64,000 nucleotides of DNA from Posidonia oceanica. Its lineage: Eukaryota > Streptophyta > Magnoliopsida > Alismatales > Posidoniaceae. The translations under genes were made by a program, and so were the position numbers. The notes under the pieces are model-generated. The model did not search any database. It was not told the DNA's origin and saw only the letters and a program-made list of their open reading frames with translations. This document shows positions 22,417 through 31,265 of this stretch, piece by piece; within the stretch, counting starts at the first letter, position 1, and every line of letters starts with the position of its first letter. The stretch covers positions 46,448,001-46,512,000 of the forward strand of contig JAZBRS010000035.1 in the NCBI GenBank assembly GCA_037176725.1. Direction: 5' to 3'.

Positions 22417-23075
22417 TCACCTGGACATCGTGTGCTTAGCATTCAAACCCTTGGTTCGCGTACTGCCTAAGGTAGCATCCTCAGCGCCCGTAAGACTTTC
22501 GCAGCTTGCCCGCTTTGGATGATACTCGCAGCAGTTCGCGGCCTTGGGATCGTCTTCTCGGTTCTGCATGCCCGGCGCTCCATTGTCTATACACTACATT
22601 CCATTGCATAACATTAGCATTTCATTGCATAACATCATATAACTTTCTTGTACCCTCCGTAGAGTCAGTCCTAGTATTGCATCTCATCATCACATGGACG
22701 TCGCGCGCTTAGGATTCGAACCCGTGGTTCGTGTACTGCCTAAGGTAGCATCCTCAGCACCCGTAAATCTTTCGCAGCTTGCCGGCTTCGGATGGTACTC
22801 ACAGTAGTGCACAGCCTTGGATCGTTTTCTCGGTCTCACGTGCCCCATTGCATAACATTGCATTCTTATTGCGTTGCTACTCCTCTGAAGTCATTACATC
22901 AACTCCCACATCCCATTTCCATGTCATGGCGTGCTTAGGAAATCGAACCCCTGATCGTGCATTGCTAAGGTGACATCCTCGGCACCCGCAAGACTTTCGC
23001 AGCTTGCTAGCTTAAGATGACACCTGCAGCAGTGCACGACCAGGATCGCTTCCTTGGCATTACATGCCCACCATC
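22417..23075 (+). repeat. Three diverged direct repeats of about 150 bp
   Basis: Copies near 22417-22575, 22693-22850 and 22922-23075 share a GAACCC...TGGTTCG block, TGCCTAAGGTAGCATCCTC and CTTTCGCAGCTTGCC. On the minus strand the first block gives GGTTCGAATCC, a good pol III B-box match, but no A box or cloverleaf is evident, so I do not call a tRNA. Confidence 0.7.
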
Positions 23076-23490
23076 GCATGCACATCCACTGCATCTCTTT
23101 TTCAGCACCTTTACATTCAGCCTTTTGCATTCAGCACTTGCATCGCCTATGCCTACAGCAGAAGCTTGGCAAACGGCACCCCCGCGCTAGAGATGTACAT
23201 CGCTCAGCGCACTCAATCGTGCGGCTCTCCCGAAGTACTGCCCGACGACCAATGCATTGCATTCCCCGCCTTTTCCACGTGCATGCGTCACCCGCTTTCC
23301 TCCAGAGGAGTACAGCGCAATGAGCATTAGCGTAGGCATCACATTTGCATCAGCACCGTACACTAGTCTTTGCATTAGCACTGTATCCTAGTGTTCGCAT
23401 TCATCTGCATTTGGCGACGAGTCATGATTTTCGGTGCATCCACCGAATAAGCGACTCACGTCTATAGCAACGTCTAGCTCTCTCGGTCAG

Positions 23491-23570
23491 ATGGGGTGTC
23501 TTGTCAACCCTGAGCAACGGCCTCGCTTCGCTTGACCTCACTCAGGGAGGGGCATCTATTGACACCCCAT
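23491..23570 (+). promoter_or_regulatory. E2 polypurine tract enclosed by two nested stems
   Basis: Outer arms ATGGGGTGTC (23491-23500) and GACACCCCAT (23561-23570) are perfect complements. Inner arms CCCTGAG (23508-23514) and CTCAGGG (23541-23547) are also perfect. The purine tract GGGAGGGGCATC (23545-23556) runs to the LTR edge. The polypurine tract primes plus-strand DNA. The same arrangement is seen in E3 and E5 with changed but paired bases. Confidence 0.75.
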
Positions 23571-24373
23571 TTTTACAGGCTAAATTAGTGGAATCTCTCT
23601 CTAGTGGCTTCTGAACCAAACACCTAAACGAAACCCAAAATCACACCCTTCTTTTCAAACCAAAACTACAAATCAAACCGCAAAAACAAACCTAGAACTA
23701 CACCCATTTTCTAGCCTAAAAACCATCCAAAAATCCTAGGAAAACCCATCCTTTCTTCAACCTAGAAAACTACACAAAAACCTTAAGAATCTCCCACCAA
23801 AACTACTCCCAAAAACCCTAGAAAACCAAGGTAAAACCACCCTTTTTCTAAACCCAAAATCCTTCCAAAAACCTCCCAATATCCCATTTCAAACCCTAGG
23901 TTAAACCTTAGAAATCCTAGGTCACACACTCACACAAAACCACTCCAAACCCAAGTCATTATCCTCCTCATCTCTCCTGATTATCCTTTTTTCTCTCTTG
24001 ATTACTCTTTTCTCTCTCCTCTTTATCCTCCTTCTCATTCTCCTTCTTTTCCTCTCGTTCTTTCTTCTTTTCTTGCTCTCCAATGGGCCCACCTTATTCT
24101 TGCTCCTCCCCACTTATTCTCCTTTCTTTCATTTATTTTATCTTATTTTTATTTTATTTTATTTTATTCCATGTTATTTGATCTTTAACTTCTTTTCTTC
24201 CCTTCCTTTCTTTCTTTCTTTCTCCCTTCCCTTCTTTCTTTCTTTCCTTCTTTCTGTCTTTCTTTCTTTTCCTTCTTCCACATTAAACCCAAACCTAAAC
24301 CCTAAACACCCTTACCTAAACCCTAAAACTAAAAAAGCCTAATCAACAAATCCAAATCAACAAACCCTAAACC

Positions 24374-24593
24374 AACAATGGTTACTGTAGTGGTTGGGTC
24401 CCCTCCACTACCCTCTCAAGATGCGGGTTCGAACCTCGCCCACCGCATATTAAAGTGGGATTTTCCCACTCCCTCTTGCACTATCGGATTAATTTCCCTT
24501 CCTTGCAGCCCACAGGTTTCGAACCTGTGACCAGTGGGCTTTCCTTGAAGAAAAATCCGTTAAGCTACAGTAGGTTAGGGTAAAAAAAAAAAA
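24374..24593 (+). mobile_element. tRNA-derived SINE with two inverted tRNA-like parts
   Basis: A 220-bp insertion in the E2 LTR ending in about 14 A and flanked by perfect 20-bp direct repeats (24354-24373 and 24594-24613). On the plus strand the B box GTTCGAACC is at 24427-24435. On the minus strand TAGCTTAACGG near 24558 is a very good A box and GGTTCGAAACC near 24516 a B box. TACTGTAG near the left end and CTACAGTA near the right end form a short terminal inverted repeat. SINEs are copied by LINE enzymes from pol III transcripts. The A tail argues for the plus orientation, the minus-strand promoter for the other. Confidence 0.75.
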
Positions 24594-27229
24594 AAATCAA
24601 CAAACCCTAAACCCTAAACCTAAACCCTAAAACCCTAAAACTTAATCTGGAAAACCACATCAAAACCTAATTAAGAAACCTGGAAAAACTCAATCAAAAA
24701 AACCAAGAAAAACCTAATTAAAAAACTTAAGTAGCAAACCTAGAAAACAATCAAAACAAAACTTAGAAAAATCAAAACAAAAACCCTAGAAAATACTTAA
24801 CTAAAAAACCAAGCAAAACCATCCTTCAACAACAATTAAAAACCTTAAAATCCTAATCAAAAGAAAACTTAACAAACAATTAAAACAAACTAAAAAAAAA
24901 ACAAACAATTAAAAGAAAAACTTAATAGAAACAATTAAAAGACTTAACTTAAAAAGAAAACTTCAAAACCCTAATTCAAAACCTAAAAAACCATTCTCTA
25001 AAAATTTTAAACCCTAATCCAAACTTAAAAAATAATCAAAAGAAAAACCTAAGAAAAATAAGTTAAAAAGCGATTAAAACAAAACCTTAAAAATCAACTA
25101 AAACAAAAACTTAGAGAAAACAAGTCAAAAACAATTAAAAAAACAAAATCTTAAAAATCAATCAAAACAAAACTCAGAAAGCCACAAGTCTTCTTCCTTC
25201 TCCTTCTTTCTTCTCTAATTATCCTTTTTTTTTCCTTCTTCTCTTTCCTCTTTATCCTCTCTCCCTTTCCTCCTTTCTTTCCTTCTTTCTTTCTTTCTTT
25301 CCTTTCTTTTCCTTCCTATTCCAACAGCCCGGCCCACTGTCTCCCTTCCTTCTCTTCTTCTTCCTTTTCTTCTCCACCTACAGCCAACACTTCTCCCTCC
25401 TTTTTTCTCCCCCCATTTTTTCTATTTTCAAAACTCAAATCTCCCCCCCATAATTCAAACCTCCTCTCAACCTCCTCTTCATTTTTTTCTTCTTAAACCA
25501 CCATAACATCCCTCTCTCTCTCCGGTTGACACCTCCAAAAAAAAACACCAACTCCTCCACAGCTTCTGCCATCAGACCATCACAGACCTCACCTTCATCT
25601 CTTCTTCTCCACCACAACACAGCCAACCCTCTACGGAAAAAACCTCCTCTGCACTGACCAACTCCTTCACCTCTTCTTCACCCACACAGCCTCTGCCCAC
25701 ACAGACCTCTGCCCTCCAACTCCCACACAGACCAGCCCCTCTCCACAGAACACCTCTTCCTCATCTCCTCTTCACTTCTTCTTCACCAACAGCAGCACCA
25801 CAAAGCAACCCAGACCTCCACCTCCAACAGACCTCAGCCCCTCCCCCAGAACCCACAAACACCCACACTCCAGCACTCCCCCACGACCCCAACTCCACCA
25901 GAAGCCACCGGTGCAAGTCACAACCCGGTGAGAGCCACAAGAGAGAGAGGAGAGAGAATTATTCTCCCGAGCACCCACTCCGACCACCTGCACATGGAAG
26001 GGAGGAGAAGGACCTCCGTCGCCTTGGAAACCTCCTCCTCAGCTCCACGACCTCGCACGGACTCCTCTTGTGCGCCACCACCGCCTTCGAAGCCAGCTCC
26101 GCCTCGCAGCACCATCACAGAAGCTCCACGAGCTTGCCGGACGTCTCCGCACGCTCCAACAGGTAAACAACTCTTCCCCCTTCCTTGCCTCACTCCCCTC
26201 TAGATCCCCATCCCTTCTCCGGCTCGTTCGCGCCCTGGTGCGCCGCCAGCACCTCGCCGAAGTCCCCTTGTTCTTCGGCACCGACTGCCGGTGCAACAAC
26301 ATGCAGCAGCGCTCCAGACGTCCAGGAGCCCCGCCGCTGCCTTGCCGCACCGCCCGCGCCTCCGCCGGACAGCGTCGGGCCGCCCACACCTCCACCCGAG
26401 CCATGCCGCCCTCTCCTCCGCCAGCGCAGAGCTTCCCTCGGTGAGCTGCAGCCATGGCCACTGTAGCGTTTCCTTTTTTTTATTCCATTAGTTTGGTTTT
26501 AGTTATTTTTTTCTTAACTTAGTGATTTTACCATTGCATTGCACTTGTTTCCTTTAGTTTTATTTATTTGCATTTAAGTCCTGTCATAGTTTAAGTTTTA
26601 TTTTAACTTCTGATTTAAACTTTATTACATTGCATTTAATTTATGTAGTTTCCTTTATTTTCATTTCAGTCCTGCTGTAGTTTAAATACTTTTGATATCA
26701 TTTACTTGCAGTCCTGCCATTTTATTTTTATTGCATCTTAGTCCCTCTGTAGTTCAAAGCATTTTATTGTTTTTTAGTTTTAGCCCCATAATTTATTTTT
26801 ATTGCTTCTTAGTCCTCCTGCAGTTCAAAATACTTTAACATCTCTTAGTTTTTAGTCCAGCAATTTATTTTATTTACATCTAGGTCCTTCAGTTGATTAA
26901 TATCATTTAAATGCAGGTTTTTATCTTATTACATTACTCTTAACTCCTGTTATTTATTTTATTTACAAATCAGTCCTCTGTTCAGTTGTTAAAATCATTT
27001 AATCTCATACTTTACCATATTACATTGCACTTTTATTCTATATTATGTTTTTATTACTTTCCAGTCCTCTACTTGTTAGATTTGCATTTTACCTTATTGC
27101 ATTGCATTTAAAGACCTCAGTTTGTTTTATTTGCACTTTAGTCCATCTACTGTTTTCAAAAGTCATTTAATTCTGCATTTTATCTTATTGCATTGCATAA
27201 AACACCAGCATTTTACTTTATTTGCATCT

Positions 27230-27720
27230 AGGCCCCTGAGTTTACATTTTCATTGCATACAGGTCCATAAGTTTGCATTTAGTTGCATTCAGGTCCCTAG
27301 GTTTGCATTTTCATTGCATATAGGTCCCTAAGTTTGCATTTAGTTGCATCTAGGTCCCTAGGTTTGCATTTTAATTACATTTAGGTCCTTTTCTCGCATT
27401 TTTGCATGCATAAATCCTGTTTTGCTTGCATTTGCATTGTTTTGCGTGCCTGCATCTTGTTTTGCTTGCATTCGCATGGTTTTGTGTGCCCACATCCTGT
27501 TTTGCTTGCATTTGCATTATTTTGTGTGCCTGCGCCTGTTTTGCTTGCATTTGCATCGTTTTGCGTGCCCGCTCCTGTTTTCCTTCACCTTGGCACTGTT
27601 TTACGTGCCTGTTTTCGTTTCTTGCACCGTTTTGCATATTTGCTCCTGTTTTCCTTTGCATGTCGCTTGCATGTGTATGGTTTTGCCACTGTTTTGTTTT
27701 ATCGCTTGCATTTGCAATTA
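27230..27720 (+). repeat. Diverged TGCATT/TTTTGC tandem repeats in the E2 LTR
   Basis: Units of roughly 60 bp built from TTTGCATT...AGGTCCCTAGG (27230-27390) and TTTGCTTGCATTTGCAT...TTTTGCGTGCC (27415-27640). Related words recur in the solo LTR (57660-58010) and, reversed, in the E1 LTR (14560-14860). Confidence 0.75.
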
Positions 27721-28345
27721 GGGCAGTGATGCTTACTGCCTGGAGTTCTCACGAACCAGGGTTCATCCGGTTCGGAACACAGACAGCATTGCTGAGCGCT
27801 TAGATAGCATGTTTAATTCCTTGCACGCATTCCAGCACTTAGAGCACACTTTTGAGCATCTAATTAGGTATTCATGGCACTTAGGCATTCAAAGCATGCA
27901 TTTCCCTGCGTATGCGAGCGTAAGCCTAGAAAGACCGATTCTCGAGCGTGTTGGGGGTGCCTAACACCTTCCCCACACGTAACAGGAGTCCTTGCCCTTT
28001 CTCATGGCCCGCAATGACCATATTGCCCTTATCCTAGGCACAAGTCACATCATTTGCATCTCATTGCATCTCATTTCATCTACTTTGCTTCGCATTGCAT
28101 CTTTTGCTTGGTTTTGCGTGTTTATTCATGCATTTCCCCGGTTTTCCTTATCTCCCGACTTAATAGATACAGTGGCGACTCTGATTTTTCTTATCTTCTT
28201 CTTTTCTTTCTTTTTTTCCCTTTTTAAGTGTTTTCAAGTCAAGTCTTCCTTCTCGGATACACCTGCTAATAGTGAACCTGATTCCGATCGGTGCACGCGA
28301 GCTTTGGCAGCGTACATGGACGATCTGAACACCCGGATTACTACA

Positions 28346-29060
28346 CTAGCTATTCCAGTGTCCAACATAGGACGCTGGTCAGTCCAGTGTCCAACACTTT
28401 AAGTTTACTGCAGTCTGCTTTTTTGCAGCATTTTCGACTCGATCCTTGCTTTTGCATCTGATTGCTTCTTGAGCATGTTTAAGCATCCCAACATGTGGTC
28501 CATTGGTGGTTTTCGGGTTTTGCTTTCTTGCTTTGTTTTCTCGACCCGCTTTCGCCGCTTTACAACATTTTAGACTTTAATTAGTCATTTTAAGCATGGT
28601 TTGCTAAGCTTCGCATGGTTTATAATTGCATCTTGCATACCGCCTTAGGGCGAACATAAATCGGCATTCATTTGCCAACATTTGCCACATAAGAGTGGAA
28701 AAGCCAAGAAAGACCGATTCCTCGGACGTGTCGGGGGTGCCTAACACCTTTCCCGCGTGCAACAGGAGTCCTTACCCTTTCTCTGGACCGCATTGACCTT
28801 GTGTCATATACATTGGGACCGGATTGGCATGTTTTGATATTGCTTGAGTTTTCTCACACGTTTTCGTACGGTTTTCCTAGTCTTCCCGTTTTAATAGATT
28901 AGGTGGTGACTTCATGTCTTTGATTTATTTTCCTTTGCGTTATTCACTCGTTTTCCTGGTGTTTTCAAGTCAAGTTTTCTCCCCAGATTCACTACTGACC
29001 ATGGCTTCCCCCTCCTCTCACGGCCCGATCGCACGCGAGAGCGGTCCCGGAATGGTCACA
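28346..29060 (+). repeat. E3 5' LTR, 3' part only
   Basis: It contains the GGGGGTGCCTAACACC module (28733-28748), the PBS-like TGGTGACTTC (28904-28913) and ends AATGGTCACA. A hairpin CCAGTGTCC/GGACGCTGG lies at 28355-28378. The LTR end is followed at once by a hairpin unit, not by a primer-binding site. Confidence 0.7.
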
Positions 29061-30050
29061 ATAGGTCTGAAACCTATCCTTTCTGGTCGATAAGTCTGAA
29101 ACTTATCATCTATCTTTTGCAGTCCATAGGTCCGAAACCTATCCTTTCCGGCGATAAGTCCGAAACTTATCATCTATCCTTTGCAGTCGATAGGTCCAAA
29201 ACCTATCATTTCTGGTCGATAAGTCCGAACCTTATCATATCAATCCTTTACGGTCGATAAGTCCGAACCTTATCATATTAATCCTTTACGGTCAATAGGT
29301 CTGAAACCTATCCTTTCCGGTTGATAAGTCCGAAACTTATCATCTATCTTTTGCAGTCGATAGGTCCGAAACCTATCCCTTCCGGTCGATAAGTCCGAAA
29401 CTTATCATCTGCCTTTGTGATCGATAGGTCCGAAACCTATCCTTTCCGGTCGATAAGTTCGAAACTTATCATCTATCCTTTACGGTCGATTGGTTTGAAA
29501 TCTATCCTTTCCGATCGATAAGTCCGAAACTTATCATCTATCCTTTGCAGTCAATAGGTTTGAAACCTATCCTTTCCGGCGATAAGTCTGAAGCTTATCA
29601 CTTCCCTTTGTGGTCGATAGGTCTGAAACCTATCCTTTCCGGTCGATAAGTCTGAAACTTATCACCTATCCTTTTCGATCGATAAGTCCGAAACTTATCA
29701 TCTATCTTTTGCAGTTAATAGGTCCGAAACCTATCCTTTAAGGTGATAAGTCCGAAACTTATCTCCTACCTTTGCGGTCAATAGGTCCGAAACCTATCTT
29801 TTCCGGTGATAAGTTCGAAACTTATCTCCTACCTTTGCGGTCGATAGGTCTGAAACCTATCCTTTCCGACAATAAGTCCGAAACTTATCACTTCCCTTTG
29901 CAGCCGATAGGTTCGAAACCTATCCTTTTCGATCGATAAGTCCGAAACTTATCACTTTTTCTTCCCTTTGCGGTCGATAGGTCCGAAACATATCATTTAT
30001 CATCGTGCCTCTTCCGGTCGGTAAGTCTGAAACTTACTAATTATCATCCT
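29061..30050 (+). repeat. Array of about 30 alternating short hairpins
   Basis: About 30 units spaced roughly 33 bp apart. Each is a 7-bp inverted repeat around a CYGAA loop. Two kinds alternate: GATAGGT...ACCTATC and GATAAGT...ACTTATC, so a G:C pair in one replaces an A:T pair in the next. The linkers read CCTTTCCGGTC or CTATCCTTTGCAGTC. A few units carry a wobble pair (GATAAGT/GCTTATC near 29585) or a shifted stem (GGTAAGT/ACTTACT near 30020). It lies in the 3' noncoding part of E3. Confidence 0.9.
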
Positions 30051-30100
30051 TTACGTGACTTCGCTCCGGGCGAACGGAGTCCTGCTTGCTTTGCCCCCTT

Positions 30101-30210
30101 AGCAGAAGAGAAGATGCCCCCTTCTCTTGCTTTTTCTCGTAGCAGGAAAAGATGCCCCCTTTTCTTGCTTGCTTCTTTAGAAGCAAGAAAAGATGCCCCC
30201 TTTTCTTGCT
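30101..30210 (+). repeat. Three hairpins with an invariant ATGCCCC loop
   Basis: Stems AAGAGAAG/CTTCTCTT (30106-30128), AGCAGGAAAAG/CTTTTCTTGCT (30141-30169, one wobble) and AGCAAGAAAAG/CTTTTCTTGCT (30182-30210, perfect 11 bp). All three enclose exactly ATGCCCC. A fourth with a different stem is in E5 at 38941-38961. Confidence 0.85.
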
Positions 30211-30260
30211 TACTTTCTTAGCAGCAAAGATTTCGCCCCCTTTATTTCGCACAGCTTTAG

Positions 30261-31187
30261 CCATCTGCTTGCTTCCTCAGGCGAGGACAAGCTATCTTTC
30301 TTCTCCTTCGGGCTGGTAGCCCTAACTGCTCGGTTGACACCTGTCATACTGTCTAGTTCTTTTTCTCCTTCGGGCTGGCAGCCCTAAATACTCGATTGAC
30401 ACCCGTCATATTGTCTAACCTTCCTTTCGATGCCAGGAGCGCTTCTAGCTGCCCCCTAGTATCATCTCCCTAATACTAGGGGCATCTTTGTTTCGCTGCC
30501 CTCGGTATCTTTCTTGGTTTGGTAACCCATATTACCCAGGTGACATCCGTCACCATGTCAGGCGTCTTGCCTCGGGCTGATAGCCCAAACTATCTGGTGA
30601 TGAGTCCGTCAACTCCTTGGCCAATAACCCAAACTATCCAGCAATGAGTCTGTCAACTCATAGTTCATTGCATCAGCATCACATGTTAGGTAGTAGTACT
30701 GGCATCACATGCTAGATAGCAACACCAGCATCGCATGCGCACCAGCATCGCATATTTTCCCCAGCAGAGTTGCATCCTGCATCACATCAACTTGCATCAC
30801 ACCAGCGTCGCTTAGAGCCGTACACAGCTCAGCACACAGCATTTGCATTGCCATCGCTTAGAGTAGAGCTCAGTGAATGGCACTCCCATGCTAAAGTTGC
30901 CCCGAGCCTCGGTGCATAGCATTAGCAACTCGTGCCAGAGTTGCCTCGAGCCTCAGCACGCAGCAATGCTTCATCCACAACACTAGCACATGCACGCACC
31001 ACCCGCGTCTCCCTCTTCGGAGTTCAGCGTGGCGAGCATTAGTGCAATTTTTTGCATCATGCATCAACTTTGCATCATGCATCAGCATATACATCTGCAT
31101 TCGCATTACAGCAATGAGTCATGACTTTCGGTGCATCCGCCGGATAAGTAACTCACGCCAATAGCATCTGTGCCCCAGCCGATTCGG
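30261..31187 (+). other. E3 3' noncoding remainder
   Basis: Scattered units like those of E2 (GGGCTGGTAGCCCTAACTGCTCGG, GGGCTGATAGCCC), a perfect 10-bp inverted repeat CCCCTAGTAT (30453-30462) / ATACTAGGGG (30473-30482), GCATCACAT repeats (30660-30840), and near 31105-31155 a block (TCATGACTTTCGGTGCATCC) also found upstream of the polypurine tracts of E2 and E5. No gene. Confidence 0.7.
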
Positions 31188-31265
31188 CAGGGTGTCTTTG
31201 TCAACCTGAGCAGCTGCCTCAATTCCCTTGACCTCGCTCAGGGAAGGGCATATGTAGACACCCTG
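31188..31265 (+). promoter_or_regulatory. E3 polypurine tract enclosed by two nested stems
   Basis: Outer arms CAGGGTGTC (31188-31196) and GACACCCTG (31257-31265); inner arms CCTGAGC (31205-31211) and GCTCAGG (31236-31242); purine tract GGGAAGGGCATA before the LTR at 31253. Compared with E2 the outer stem has changed on both sides (GGGG/CCCC to AGGG/CCCT). Confidence 0.75.

Larger units (their letters stand above)
19963..28345 (+). mobile_element. E2: 3' part of a plus-strand Tat-type element
   Basis: It contains 3' noncoding repeats (19963-23556), a polypurine tract and a complete 3' LTR. The left part is cut off by the insertion of E1; coding regions would lie beyond the left edge of the window. 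The repeats, the block upstream of the polypurine tract and the LTR modules are homologous to those of E3 and E5. The base pattern at the right edge is CTACA followed by CTAGC, the possible target duplication; the partner is outside the window. Confidence 0.8.
23557..28345 (+). repeat. E2 3' LTR, 4789 bp
   Basis: It starts TATTGACACCCC (TG decayed to TA) and ends GGATTACTACA, the same end as the LTR edges at 35591 and 60668 read on the other strand. Order: CCCTAAA-rich start, SINE, CT-rich DNA, GC-rich leader (25900-26450) with CAG|GTAAAC at 26162/26163, T-rich part, TGCATT repeats, GAACC...GGTTCGG module (27742-27800), GGGGGTGCCTAACACC (27950-27966), and a PBS-like word at 28173-28183. Confidence 0.85.

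Noticed and set aside
22693..22850. tRNA gene on the minus strand
   Set aside because: Only the B-box-like GGTTCGAATCC fits; no acceptor stem, A box or anticodon arm can be drawn.
24600..24640. Interstitial telomere
   Set aside because: Only a few imperfect CCCTAAA units within an ACCCTAA-rich LTR start.
29061..30050. CRISPR-like array: regular short palindromic repeats
   Set aside because: Repeats are spaced about 33 bp with near-constant linkers, no unique spacers and no cas genes, and they sit inside a plant retrotransposon.
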